From: an uncultured Gammaproteobacteria bacterium
Lineage (GTDB): Bacteria; Pseudomonadota; Gammaproteobacteria; Pseudomonadales; Pseudohongiellaceae
NCBI GenBank assembly: GCA_913061515.1
Contig: CAJXSF010000012.1
Span: 1-64,000 of the forward strand
Direction: 5' to 3'
Length of the DNA stretch: 64,000 nt
How positions within the stretch are numbered: the first letter of the stretch is position 1; every line of letters starts with the position of its first letter. A program made the position numbers and the translations under genes. Shown here in pieces: positions 27,972-38,300 of this stretch. The notes beneath the pieces were generated by a model. That model was not told where the DNA came from. It saw only the letters and a program-made list of their open reading frames with translations, and ran no database searches.

Positions 27972-28906
27972 GAATGTTGTTTTAGGCAGCTTTCAAGATT
28001 GCTAGCAAGTAGCCTAGTTGCAGGCCCTGCCGACTCTGGTGCTGAAAGCATTAAATACAATTGCAGTATTCGCAGTTTGCCCTTGCTTAGTGGCAGTTGT
28101 TGCAAAGTCCCTGCACGCAAATCTTCCTCTGCCAATTGTTCAGGAATAAAAGCAAACCCTAAACCCGCGCGCACAACAGATAAACTGCTAGCAAAATGAC
28201 TGACGGTCCAGCGCTGTTCAGAACCAAGCCAACCCGCATCCTGCGTTCTTCTTTGGCCTGTATCGCGCAAGACAATCTGACGATGGGTTTTTAACTCCCA
28301 GTCACTGATTCCAGTCTCGGTAGCCTCTGGATCGCTAGCCAATGCTGTAGGCCGTTGTTCTGAAATGCGGAACAGGGGGTGATTGGGGTGAGCGACAGGA
28401 ATCATCCTGCTGAGATAAACAGGAATCCCTGAGAAACCAGTAGGGACGTTTGGCCCTATAACGATATTCGCTTTTTTCTCCAGCAAAGCCTCCTCGGTCC
28501 CCGAAAGCGAAGTTTCCAATAGGCGTAATCTGGTGAGGGGGTAGCGTTTGGAGAGTAGTTCTAGTGCTGGCATTACTTTGGCGACCCCCAATAAGGCATC
28601 GACCGCGATAGTCACTTCTGTTTCTAGGCCTTGCGCCAATTGCTTAGCGACATCTTCGGTTTCTTCAGCCTGCGCTAGTAACTGCGCCGCACGTCGATAC
28701 AGCACTTTGCCATCTTCGGTTAGTTCGGCCCGTCTGCCCACGATGCTCAGCACTGGGCGAGGTAATTGCTCATTTAGTCGAGCGATCGCATAGCTAATGC
28801 TCGACTGGCTTTTATTGAGCGCCTCAGCCGCAAGTGCAAATGAGCCTTCGTCGACAACTGACTTGAAGCTTGCCCACTGCTCAAGGGTGATTCTTGGTGT
28901 TTTCAT
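27968..28906 (-). CDS. LysR-type transcriptional regulator
   Basis: 312 residues. The N-terminal winged HTH reads ITLEQWASFKSVVDEGSFALAAEALNKSQSSISYAIARLNEQL, followed by a periplasmic-binding-protein-like effector domain. It is divergent from an azoreductase-pirin operon with a 135-bp AT-rich spacer, the usual layout for a LysR regulator controlling the adjacent operon and itself. The effector is not known; the target genes suggest quinone or electrophile stress. Confidence 0.9.
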   Translation of the reverse strand: MKTPRITLEQWASFKSVVDEGSFALAAEALNKSQSSISYAIARLNEQLPRPVLSIVGRRAELTEDGKVLYRRAAQLLAQAEETEDVAKQLAQGLETEVTIAVDALLGVAKVMPALELLSKRYPLTRLRLLETSLSGTEEALLEKKANIVIGPNVPTGFSGIPVYLSRMIPVAHPNHPLFRISEQRPTALASDPEATETGISDWELKTHRQIVLRDTGQRRTQDAGWLGSEQRWTVSHFASSLSVVRAGLGFAFIPEQLAEEDLRAGTLQQLPLSKGKLRILQLYLMLSAPESAGPATRLLASNLESCLKQHS

Positions 28907-29041
28907 TACTGCAATATATCTAATTATTAGATCTTATAAAGGGATTTATTGCATAAATACATCAATTAATAAGATTTATTATAGCCGTCATAGTTCAACA
29001 ATTCGCGCGGCACACACAGTTGCTGCCACAAAAGGAGATTT

Positions 29042-29671
29042 ATGATGCTAAACGTATTGCAGCTAAAAACGAGTATTTTGGATTCGAGCACTCAGCAGGG
29101 AGTCTCTAGCGAGCTCAGCGATGAACTGCTTGCACAACTGCGCAGCGAATATAGTGAAGTGCAGCTCACACAACGCAGTTTCTCTAAGGACCCAGTGCCC
29201 AACTTAGATCAGGCTTGGCTGCAGGCGCTCATGACACCTGCTGAGCAGCGTAGCGGCGAACAGAAGGAGAAAGTGGCCTATTCTGACAGCTTAATTCAAG
29301 AGCTCGAGCAAGCCGACATTCTGCTTGTTGGTGTCCCTATGTACAATTTCGCAATCCCAGCAATGCTGAAGTCTTGGACTGACCATGTTGCACGGGCAGG
29401 CGTGACATTCAAATATACCGAAACCGGCCCAGTTGGGCTGCTAAAGAATAAGAAAGTGTATGCGGTGCTCAGCTCCGGCGGGCAACATGAAGAAGGTGTC
29501 AGTGACTTCATTCGGCCATACCTGCGAACATTTTTTGGTTTCTTAGGCTTGAGCGATGTTGAGTTTATTGTAGCCCACGGTCTCAATATGGGCGAAGAGT
29601 CTAGAGCGCTTGGCTTTGCGCAGGCGCGTGAGCAAATTAGAAAGCTAAGCAAGCAAGGGGTGGCAGCATGA
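29042..29671 (+). CDS. azoR: FMN-dependent NADH-azoreductase
   Basis: 209 residues, flavodoxin-like fold. Diagnostic segments are VLQLKTSILDSSTQQGVSSEL at the N-terminus (FMN phosphate site), PMYNFAIPAMLKSWTDHVARAGVTFKYTETGPVGLL, and VLSSGGQHEEG. The enzyme makes two-electron reductions of quinones and azo compounds with NADH in the cytoplasm. AAAGGAG lies a few bases before the ATG (a second ATG follows directly). The stop overlaps the pirin gene by 4 nt (ATGA), and a LysR regulator is divergent. Confidence 0.93.
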   Translation: MMLNVLQLKTSILDSSTQQGVSSELSDELLAQLRSEYSEVQLTQRSFSKDPVPNLDQAWLQALMTPAEQRSGEQKEKVAYSDSLIQELEQADILLVGVPMYNFAIPAMLKSWTDHVARAGVTFKYTETGPVGLLKNKKVYAVLSSGGQHEEGVSDFIRPYLRTFFGFLGLSDVEFIVAHGLNMGEESRALGFAQAREQIRKLSKQGVAA

Positions 29672-30501
29672 CAATGCGCAAAGTCGAAGAATTGTTGGTC
29701 GCTAGAGCGACCTCCGACGGGGATGGTGTGCGCCTGAAGCGCGTTTTTGGCGGAGGCGACCTGAGTCGTTTCGATCCATTTCTCATGATGGACGAATTCG
29801 GCTCTGAAGAGGCAAGCGACTATAATGGTGGTTTTCCTTCGCATCCCCATAGAGGTTTCGAAACGATTACCTATATGCTCGATGGTCATATGCAACATAG
29901 AGATCATATGGGCAACATCGGTGAGTTGAAGAATGGGGATGTGCAGTGGATGACCGCTGGTTCCGGGATCATCCATTCCGAGATGCCCCAGCAGAAAGAG
30001 GGGCATATGCGAGGTTTTCAGGTATGGCTAAACCTTGCAGCCAAAGACAAAATGCAGGCTGCTTCCTATGACGATATTGCCGCGGCTGCAATCCCAGAGT
30101 TTGTGCGCGATGGTGCCCGGATCAAAGCCATTGCGGGAAAGGTAGGCAGCATTGAGGGAAAAGTTCAAAAGGCTATGACCGAGCCATTGTATTTGGATAT
30201 TGACATACACAGTGCTCGCTACCGAGAGTCCTTTGCGGTGCCAGAGGGGCATACTGTTCTGGTTTATGTGTATGAGGGCGAGGTGCAAGTGGGAGACGAG
30301 CGTGTGCGCAAATCTCACCTTGCGAGGCTCGCGCGCAAAGGGTTAGTCCAGCTAACTGGGCTTGGAGCCGCTAAATTGTTGTTGCTTGCTGGCAAACCGA
30401 TAGGCGAACCCATTGTGAGCTACGGGCCTTTCGTGATGAACACCCGTGAGGAGATCGAGCAGGCGTTGGCAGACTATAGAGATGGTCGATTGACTGCTTA
30501 A
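29668..30501 (+). CDS. Pirin family bicupin protein
   Basis: 277 residues. The N-terminal cupin has the pirin metal site: HPHRGFETITYMLDG (two His), and SGIIHSEMPQ (His and Glu). DPFLMMDEFGSEE is the classical pirin N-terminal motif. The C-terminal cupin follows. Bacterial pirins of this type often have quercetinase activity or act as redox-responsive partners. Coupling with azoR by 4-nt overlap suggests joint handling of quinones or flavonoid-like compounds. A second, distinct pirin lies at 39685. Confidence 0.9.
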   Translation: MTMRKVEELLVARATSDGDGVRLKRVFGGGDLSRFDPFLMMDEFGSEEASDYNGGFPSHPHRGFETITYMLDGHMQHRDHMGNIGELKNGDVQWMTAGSGIIHSEMPQQKEGHMRGFQVWLNLAAKDKMQAASYDDIAAAAIPEFVRDGARIKAIAGKVGSIEGKVQKAMTEPLYLDIDIHSARYRESFAVPEGHTVLVYVYEGEVQVGDERVRKSHLARLARKGLVQLTGLGAAKLLLLAGKPIGEPIVSYGPFVMNTREEIEQALADYRDGRLTA

Positions 30502-30526
30502 ATATTCCTTAATGGCATAAGTATAT

Positions 30527-30568
30527 CGCCATATATTCTTTTTTAGAATATGTGGCGCGCTCTATAAT
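30527..30568 (+). promoter_or_regulatory. Inverted repeat and -10 box upstream of the second SLC13 gene
   Basis: CGCCATATATTCT (30527-30539) and AGAATATGTGGCG (30545-30557) form a 13-bp stem (one G-U) with a T5 loop. A perfect TATAAT (30563-30568) follows 5 nt later, 32 nt before the ATG. The repeat covers the expected -35 zone, so it could be a regulator operator, or the 3' hairpin of the azoR-pirin transcript. No -35 box stands out. Confidence 0.5.
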
Positions 30569-30599
30569 GCCGCCCTAAGAATTCAATTGAGGTTTTATC

Positions 30600-32372
30600 A
30601 TGGATTGGCAGGGCTGGTTGTCTCTAGGGTTAACGTTCAGTACTTTGTTAGTGCTTTTGAGTACGCGTTTGAGCCCGCACCTTGTCTTAGTGGCTTCCTT
30701 GACGGTGCTCAGTGTTAGTGGTGTGTTGAGCCCATCTGAGGCATTGGCAGGGTTCTCCAATCCTGGGCTGATTACTGTAGCTGCCATGTTTGTGGTGGCG
30801 GCAGGCTTGCATGCCTCTGGTGGCATTGACCTTTTGGTGAATCGATTCTTAGGTCGTCCACGCAGTATTTTCTCAGCACTCGTGCGTCTTTTTATTCCTG
30901 TCATTCCCCTAAGTGGTTTTCTGAACAATACGCCAGTGGTGGCAACAATGATTCCTGCGATCAATGCATGGTCTCGTCGCATCGACATCGCGCCCTCAAA
31001 GCTGATGATCCCCTTAAGTTATGGGGCAATTATTGGCGGCTGTTTGACGATGATTGGCACGAGCACAAACCTAGTAGTCAGCGGTCAATATCAAGCCCTG
31101 ACAGGTGAGGAAGGGTTTTCGATCTTTGCCATTAGTGCTGTCGGTTTGCCCGTTGCAGCGGTGGCGGTGTTATTTATGCTGTTTTTTCTACCGCGCATTC
31201 TGCCGGATCGTCGCGAGCAACGGCCTTTCGAGAATATGCGTGAATTTACTCTCGAGGTTGCAATTGACCCAGATGGCCCATTAGTTGGGATGAGTGTTGA
31301 GCAAGCGGGTCTGCGTAATTTAGAGCGCGTCTATTTGGTCGAGATCGATCGGCGCGAGAGTATCGTGACAGCGGTACCTTCAGAGGAAATCCTTCGTGGC
31401 GGCGACCGTTTGGTGTTCGCAGGGGAAACAGAGGCCATTTCGGATCTGTTGCGGATAAACGGCATCGTGTCCTCAATCAATCGTGAGAAAGCGCCACTTG
31501 CAGAAGATCGTGCGGAGCGACGCCTTGTTGAAGTGGTAGTGTCGCAATCTTGCTCCTCTATTGGTGAAACTGTACGCGGGTCGCGTTTTCATGACCGCTA
31601 CGGCGCTATTGTGTTAGCTGTGGCACGTAATGGTGAGCGTGTGGCGGGAAATCTTGGCAATATCATCATCAAACCCGGTGATACTTTGTTGCTGGAGGCG
31701 CGCCCAGTCTTCGTAAGTCGGCAAAAGTACAACAAAGACTTTCTTGTGATGAATGATCTGGATACGGTACAGCCTCGGCATAAAAAGGCTGTGCTCGCTT
31801 GGGGGATTTTGTTGGTCTTGGTGGCCGCAGCGGGTTTAGATCTAATTAGCATGCTCAACGCTGCGTTGATTGGTGCTGGCGCTATGCTGGCAACCGGTTG
31901 TCTCTCAGTGAGCCAAGCCGAGAAGAGTCTAGATTTGCCCGTTCTCATCACGATTGCGGCTTCATTTGCATTGGGCGCTGCGTTGCAAAAAACCGGAGTG
32001 GCAGCGATATTGGCAGAGAACATCGTCTTGCTTAGCGACGGAAAGCCTTGGTTACTGCTTATTCTCACTTATGCAACGGTGTCTCTTCTTACCGAGACAA
32101 TCACCAATAATGCTGCAGCAGTGATTATGGTACCCATAATTCTAGCCATCACCCAGCAAGCAGGGTTGAACCCTGAGCCCTTTATGTTTGCGGTAATGAT
32201 GGCGGCCTCTGCGAGTTTTGCGACCCCTTTGGGATACCAAACCAACTTGATGGTCTACGGTCCAGGTGGCTATCGGTTCGCAGATTTCATGCGGGCAGGC
32301 TTGCCGATGAATCTTGTTGTCGGGATCAGTACAGTGACTGTGCTGTTGCTCGGCTGGCAGTTAGAGATCTAG
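30600..32372 (+). CDS. SLC13/DASS family anion permease with two TrkA-C domains (paralogue)
   Basis: 590 residues with the same plan as the permease at 3158. The first transport half contains FLNNTPVVATMIPAI and GGCLTMIGTSTNLVVSG. Two RCK_C domains follow at about 215-290 and 305-390. The second half ends in ETITNNAAAVIMVPIILAI and FATPLGYQTNLMVYGPGGY. It is an inner-membrane symporter; the anion is undetermined. It has a TATAAT -10 box of its own and lies alone between the azoR-pirin operon and a convergent quinoprotein gene. Confidence 0.9.
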   Translation: MDWQGWLSLGLTFSTLLVLLSTRLSPHLVLVASLTVLSVSGVLSPSEALAGFSNPGLITVAAMFVVAAGLHASGGIDLLVNRFLGRPRSIFSALVRLFIPVIPLSGFLNNTPVVATMIPAINAWSRRIDIAPSKLMIPLSYGAIIGGCLTMIGTSTNLVVSGQYQALTGEEGFSIFAISAVGLPVAAVAVLFMLFFLPRILPDRREQRPFENMREFTLEVAIDPDGPLVGMSVEQAGLRNLERVYLVEIDRRESIVTAVPSEEILRGGDRLVFAGETEAISDLLRINGIVSSINREKAPLAEDRAERRLVEVVVSQSCSSIGETVRGSRFHDRYGAIVLAVARNGERVAGNLGNIIIKPGDTLLLEARPVFVSRQKYNKDFLVMNDLDTVQPRHKKAVLAWGILLVLVAAAGLDLISMLNAALIGAGAMLATGCLSVSQAEKSLDLPVLITIAASFALGAALQKTGVAAILAENIVLLSDGKPWLLLILTYATVSLLTETITNNAAAVIMVPIILAITQQAGLNPEPFMFAVMMAASASFATPLGYQTNLMVYGPGGYRFADFMRAGLPMNLVVGISTVTVLLLGWQLEI

Positions 32373-32412
32373 GGGCTGATCAAATCAACCCCTTAGTCTC
32401 TGAGCTGTGCGT

Positions 32413-34533
32413 TTAGTCGCCTAAACTAAAGACATAGACGGCGTTGCCGCCAGAAGGGTGACGAATCTCTGGGGTCACCACAGCAGGAACCATGCGTGGG
32501 CTCGTGCCCCCTACTGCCGTAGTCACTGCAATGTATTGCTTGCCATCGACGCTGAATGACAACGGGTGGCCTTGCACCGAAGTGCCTAAACGTGTCTCCC
32601 AGAGTATGTCGCCAGTGGCGACATCGAAGGCGCGGAAACGACGGTCTAAGTCACCGGCAAATACTAAGTCACCTGCAGTGCTTAACACGCCAGTGATAAA
32701 CGAGGCGCGTTGTTCATAGCTCCAAACTTCTTCAAGGGTGCTAACGTCATAGGCGGCGAGTTTTCCTACATTGCCATCTGTGCCCGGCATTTCGAAGAAC
32801 TTGCGGCTTGCGGCTAGCCCTCCAGAGCCTGGCGCTAGCTCGACTGCCCTGGCGGCATTTTCGAGGCAAGTTTGGCTTAACGGTGCGATCAGAACGCCGC
32901 TAGGCACATGATAGCTCATTGAATGCCAGTCTTTGCCACCTGCGCTGCTAGGGCAAGCTGAAGTCCATTCGTCAATCTGAGCATTGATGATGTCATCGCG
33001 ATAAGTCACCGCTCCCGTATCTGGGTCGATATTGGTAAATGCGTTTTGGTAAACGGTCTCTGTATAGCCTAAAAACTCGCCAGTCACTCGATCGTTTTTC
33101 CAGAGGATGCCGTATTTGCCAATTGAGAGCACAAGTTTACGGCCATCTCTATCAACTAGTACCCGCTCGAATACTTCGTCGAGGTCCAGAGCTTCGCCAG
33201 GCACGTGTTGGAAGTGCCAATCGAGTGTGCCGTCATCGATATTCAGCGCGATTGTAGAGTTGGTGTATAGGCCAGCGTCATGGATCGACATATGGCGACT
33301 AACTGGCACCCAAGGCTTGGCTTGCGCAGTGCCCCAGTAGGTCAGCTTTAACTCAGGGTCATAGCTGCCGGTAATCCATGTTTCACCACCCTTACGGTAT
33401 AGATTGTCTAGGCCGCCCCAAGTGTCACCGCCAGGAAATTCGGCATGAGCAACAGTGTTGAACTCCCAAAGGCGTTCACCAGTATTGACGTCGTGCGCCG
33501 TCATATAGCAGTTCTCAACGATATAGGTCGCACAACCTGCTTGGCCCATGATGATCTTGCCATCGGCGACAAGTGGGCCGCTCGAGTTTGAAAAGCCTTT
33601 GCTGCTATCGGCGATCACGGTCTCCCAGATTTTCTCACCCGTACGAGCATCCAGTGCCATCAAACGAGCATCTGTCGTGGCATGAATGATTTTGTCGCCG
33701 TAAATGGAGATATTGCGCATATCTTCACGGGTTTCGGAGCCGCCATGATGCTCCCAAATCAGTTCGCCAGTAGCCGCGTCTAAGGCCTGAATGATATTGC
33801 TCGTATTAATGAGATACATGATGCCGTCGTAGACAATTGGCGCTGGCTCGGAGGCGCCTTCATGCATGGACCAAACCCACTCGAGCTTTAAGTCTTTGAC
33901 GTTGCCACGATTGACTTGCTCCAGTGCGCTATAGCTATGGGCCTGATAATTTCCTCGCCACATTAACCAGTCGGAAGGGTCTGGGTTGGCCATGTCCGCA
34001 TCTGTCAAAGGCACAAAATTTTCCACAGTGCCAGCAATGGTGACCCCTACAGGAGTTTCTACCGTACGCTGGGATTGGCTAGCACTGGCATTACTGCCGC
34101 CGCTGGTATTGCCGGTAGCACTAGCAATGAGCATCTCGGTTGCAGAGCTCAGCGGCGCGTTGCCAGCCACAGCCCCGTTAGACTGTAGAATTTGCGCCAC
34201 AATATTGCCTACTGTCGCATCTGGTAGTGCGGTGTTTGAACCCGGAGGCATGGAAGACTTGATATAACGAAACAGTTCCCCTGCGCTACGAGCACCCCAG
34301 CGTGCCATGAATCCAGTGCCTGAGAGCGTCGGTGCCGTCGGTGTTCCTTCCAGATTAGCACCATGGCATGAGGCGCAGCTGGTTTGATACAAGCCGGCCC
34401 CTGCTGCCGCCTGAACAGCGGTAAAAGGACCAGAAGTTTGAGCGCTTGCGTGGCCGCTATAGCTTAAAAACATTGCCGCGAAGATGGCACTTGCGAGGGT
34501 GGTGCGAGAGTCAGTGGTCGTTGGAAGCTTCAT
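32413..34533 (-). CDS. PQQ-dependent dehydrogenase with N-terminal cytochrome c domain
   Basis: 706 residues from ATG 34533, which has AGGAAAG upstream and begins a signal peptide ending SGHASAQ (the ORF track's first 22 residues are unlikely). A class I cytochrome c domain comes first: [13 protein letters not shown] (C53/C56/H57), probable Met in SSMPPGS. A Ser/Asn/Gly-rich linker (about 155-180) leads to an eight-blade PQQ propeller ([42 protein letters not shown]). The haem is N-terminal, whereas classical quinohaemoprotein alcohol dehydrogenases carry it C-terminally. Substrate unknown. A CHRD protein is encoded 51 nt upstream on the same strand. Confidence 0.88.
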   Translation of the reverse strand: MKLPTTTDSRTTLASAIFAAMFLSYSGHASAQTSGPFTAVQAAAGAGLYQTSCASCHGANLEGTPTAPTLSGTGFMARWGARSAGELFRYIKSSMPPGSNTALPDATVGNIVAQILQSNGAVAGNAPLSSATEMLIASATGNTSGGSNASASQSQRTVETPVGVTIAGTVENFVPLTDADMANPDPSDWLMWRGNYQAHSYSALEQVNRGNVKDLKLEWVWSMHEGASEPAPIVYDGIMYLINTSNIIQALDAATGELIWEHHGGSETREDMRNISIYGDKIIHATTDARLMALDARTGEKIWETVIADSSKGFSNSSGPLVADGKIIMGQAGCATYIVENCYMTAHDVNTGERLWEFNTVAHAEFPGGDTWGGLDNLYRKGGETWITGSYDPELKLTYWGTAQAKPWVPVSRHMSIHDAGLYTNSTIALNIDDGTLDWHFQHVPGEALDLDEVFERVLVDRDGRKLVLSIGKYGILWKNDRVTGEFLGYTETVYQNAFTNIDPDTGAVTYRDDIINAQIDEWTSACPSSAGGKDWHSMSYHVPSGVLIAPLSQTCLENAARAVELAPGSGGLAASRKFFEMPGTDGNVGKLAAYDVSTLEEVWSYEQRASFITGVLSTAGDLVFAGDLDRRFRAFDVATGDILWETRLGTSVQGHPLSFSVDGKQYIAVTTAVGGTSPRMVPAVVTPEIRHPSGGNAVYVFSLGD

Positions 34534-34583
34534 AGTCTTTCCTATTATTGTCAGTGATTGGGCAAGGTGACGAAGAGGTTCGC

Positions 34584-35045
34584 TTAATGGGTGAGCCAAC
34601 CGCGTAATTCCCCTTCGGGATTGCCTTCGCTATGAATTTGGATGTAGAGGCTTTCAGCATGCAAGGCACTGATCAACTCGGGGGTTAGCGTTAAAGTGCC
34701 GCTGATCGTGCCGCTGCTTGCATTGCTGACATCGAGTCGGAGCACCACGGGGCCGGGAATTGCTTTTGGGCCTTGATGGATGTGCGCCATTGTTGCTGCT
34801 GAACTCATGCCAGAGAACTCACCACTCACATTGAGCGTGTTGCCATTGAGGATGGCGCGCACCTGCCCTTGGCCAGTGATGGTTTTAACAGTGGCGGCGG
34901 TCACAGGCATTGGAGAAAGGCGCCCGCCTAAGTTGTTCATGCTTTGTGCGAAGGCGTGTGTGCTTATTAATAGTAGCAATGTCAGCAAGACACTATGCAG
35001 TGAAAGTGATTTCTTGTTAACGAGTAGTTTGTAAGATTGTTGCAT
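34584..35045 (-). CDS. Exported CHRD-domain protein
   Basis: 153 residues with a signal peptide ([15 protein letters not shown]). The mature part is one CHRD domain: [47 protein letters not shown], ending [19 protein letters not shown], the typical CHRD end. CHRD domains are named from chordin and are common, without known activity, in bacterial exported proteins; the conserved histidines could bind metal. It probably forms an operon with the PQQ-cytochrome dehydrogenase 51 nt downstream. Confidence 0.85.
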   Translation of the reverse strand: MQQSYKLLVNKKSLSLHSVLLTLLLLISTHAFAQSMNNLGGRLSPMPVTAATVKTITGQGQVRAILNGNTLNVSGEFSGMSSAATMAHIHQGPKAIPGPVVLRLDVSNASSGTISGTLTLTPELISALHAESLYIQIHSEGNPEGELRGWLTH

Positions 35046-35317
35046 GGGTAACCCCGTTTATTATTGTGTTTTGTAAATTTGGCTCACTGTAATGACTTGC
35101 TGATTATACTCAAGCATAGCGTTTGGTCGAGTTACATTGTGTCAAGCCCTGATAAACCGAGCCTCATCACAGTATCCGAGACATTGAACGGGTATATTAA
35201 ACGCTATATGATCAAAGTCATAAGAATTCTATAACGCGACTCTTTGGTCGGCTCAATTGATCAGTAGAAAGAGGGCTCTCCGCTTTGAGCGGCAATATCA
35301 CTAATAAGATTTACACC

Positions 35318-38300
35318 ATGGCGAATTTTCGACAGCAAGCCTACTCAGCACTTCTGCTCCTAATATTACTATTTTCGGTTAGCTCATTGGCGGCCCCTCT
35401 GGAACTAGAGAGCGGCTTGGGAGAACTCAGCCCAGGCTCTTCTATGCGGCTGCTCGAAGACGAACGGGCGAATCTTACCTTCGAAGAGGCAGTTCCTTTA
35501 TTGGCACGTCAGGGTGAGGTGTGGGAGTCGCGAGGATTTCCAACCCTAGGGTATACCTCTTCAGCGTATTGGGCTGCTGTGTATATCGCAAATGACTTTG
35601 CGAGCGATCAGACTTGGCTTGCAAAAATGAAGTTTGCGACGATCGATCAGATTGATATGTATTATCAAGATGCCAATGGGCAATGGGTGCAAAAAAGTGC
35701 AGGTGATACTCTGCCATTTGCGCAAAGAGATATTGCGCATCACTCCATCTATTTCAAATTTCCAGTTTTGGCCTCGCAAGCCCAGACGCTTTACTTTCGT
35801 GTGCAAAGTAAAGGCTCTGTGCAATTGCCACTAAGTTTTACCAGCTTAGAAGACTTTCAAGTCAACTCTAAGAATGAATATTTTTGGATTGGAGGTTACT
35901 ACGGGCTAATCCTTTTGCTTGCTTTGTACAGCGGCTTTATTTGGGTGACAAGTAAAGACAAGACCTTTCTTTACTTTATTTTATTTATATTGAGCGGCGG
36001 ACTTTTCTCTTTTGCGTTTCAAGGTCTCGCGTATCAATATCTCTGGCCCGATATCCCCTATTGGGCGAATCGAAGCACCGTTGCTTCGATTGGGCTCGCC
36101 TCGGCGGCCGGATTATTGTTTGTACGCTATTTTCTTGAGCTGCGAATCTATCACAAGACACTAAATATTGCTTTGCGGTTTGGGATGTATGTCTCAATTG
36201 TCTATGCCCTCATGTGCTTGGTGTTCCCTTATGAGTTTCTAGTCGTTTTCATGAATATAGTGATAATCATGGATTTGATTTTGGTGAGCCTTGCAACGTG
36301 GAAGGTGGCTAAGCAGGGCTATAAACCAGCGCTATTTCTTTTGACGACTTGGACAGTCTTATTGCTTGGAATTGGATTAGAGCTAGTGCAACGCATGGGG
36401 GTGAACTTGCCTCCACTGCTCAGCTATCACAGCATGCAATATGCTTTCAGTATTAGTGTCGTTTGTCTTTCTTTAGGTTTGGCAGATCGAATTAACTCGA
36501 TTATTAAGCAGTACAGCACTGTGCAAGGCGATATGTTGAAAGCAAATCAGTTAAAGATTGAGGCGCTACAAAAAGCCGATGATGTAAAAGAAGAGTTTAT
36601 TGCCAATGTCTCCCATGAGCTGCGCACGCCCTTGACGGGTATTATTGGCCTTTCTGAAATCATTTTGGAAAAAAGCGCAGCGTCCTTGGATGATGGTGCG
36701 CGTGAAAATCTCAATATGATTCGTATTAGTGGCCAGCGTCTGGCGAATCTAGTGAATGACGTTATCGATTTCTCTGCGATAAAAAATGGGCACTTAGAGC
36801 TGCACAAGAAAACAGTAGATCTCAAAAACGTCTGTATCATTGTTAATAAGATGTGCCGCCCTTTAATCGGAGATAAGCCGATACAGCTAGCAGAGAGTTT
36901 CCCTTCCGAGCCAGTGTTGGTGATGGGTGACGAAGACAGGCTCCAACAAATTCTCTTTAATTTGGTATCTAATGCTATCAAATTCACACAGCGTGGCTGG
37001 GTTGCCGTGTCGATCGAAATAATCGATATTGATGCCCGTGTAATGGTCAAGGATACAGGGATTGGTATCAGCAAAGAGCAGCAATCAAGAATCTTTTCGC
37101 GCTTCTATCAGGTAGATTCTGCTGCGAGTCGTGAAGAGGGTGGAACAGGGCTTGGGCTAGCGATATCGCAGAAACTTGTAGAGCTACACGGGACGGAGAT
37201 TGTCCTGCGCAGCAACCCTGGCGAAGGTTCTACCTTCTTCTTTGATCTACCTATTTTAACTGAGAAAGAACGAAAAGCGGCTACTCGCATTGGGTCCCAG
37301 AAGAAAATTGAGAAAGAGTTAGATGGGTTGGTGCAAGCAAGAGTGGATTCAGCGCCTATCGTCGATCGACGAAACCGCGATGTCGCTGCGGAGCCAGTAG
37401 CGGATGTCATCGCGACAGCCGGTGGAAAGCGTCGCAGTATTTTGGTCGTTGATGATGAATACCTTAATGTGCGAATTGTGAAAGAGCATCTGTCTTCCAC
37501 CTATGATATTGACAGTGCGCTGAGCGGTCATGATGCATTGATGATGATGCAACAACACAAGCCTGACCTCGTTATTCTCGACCTTATGATGCCTATTATG
37601 ACCGGTTTCGAGTTATGCCAGCGCATTCGTGAAAAGTACAGCATGGATGAATTGCCTATTGTGATTTTGACTGCCAAGAATCGTGTTGAAGACTTAGTCA
37701 AAGGTTTGAATCTAGGGGCAAACGACTACATCAGCAAGCCGTTCAGCAAAGAAGAGTTGAAAGTGCGAGTAGGTAAGCAATTTGAAATGTTGCATCTATT
37801 GAATATGCGACAAGAGAATCAGCGTTTGTCTTGGCAACTGCAAAAATATCAGGAAACCGAACGTAAGCTTCGCGAGCGTGAAAACCGTTTTGCACGGATG
37901 TTAGATGTCACAGGTGATGCATTAATCTCAATTGATGATAGTGGCACGATCAGCTATGTCAACAAAGCCGCCGAAGCAATGTTGAAGCTAAGGGCGGAAG
38001 ACTTTCAAGATCACGATCTCGAAGATCTTGCGTTGCGATTGGAGGTGATCTGTACTGGCATAACCGAGATTATTAGTTTTCCATTCAAAGAGAGTGTGAT
38101 TTCCTCTGCGGATGCGCCGAGTTTTTATTCTTTTCCGATGAAGCACCCCGATGAGGACCCGAATATTGATTCTCGCATTCGCGTGTGCGTATTGCCTCTG
38201 AGTCTAGAGCAAGAATTTTATCTATTGATGTTCCAGAATGAAGTTCCAGAGCTGGCAAGCAGTGCAGATGATGAAAGCATCAAAGATTCGCTGCCACAGT

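Noticed and set aside
29296-30006. 236-residue minus-strand ORF over azoR and pirin
   Set aside because: Fully antisense to two well-recognised overlapping genes, with low-complexity composition and no family features.
3158-32372. Two SLC13 permeases as a recent duplication
   Set aside because: They share architecture but differ widely in sequence, so they are old paralogues rather than a recent repeat.
36547-37074. 175-residue minus-strand ORF inside the hybrid kinase
   Set aside because: Antisense to the highly conserved HisKA/HATPase region.
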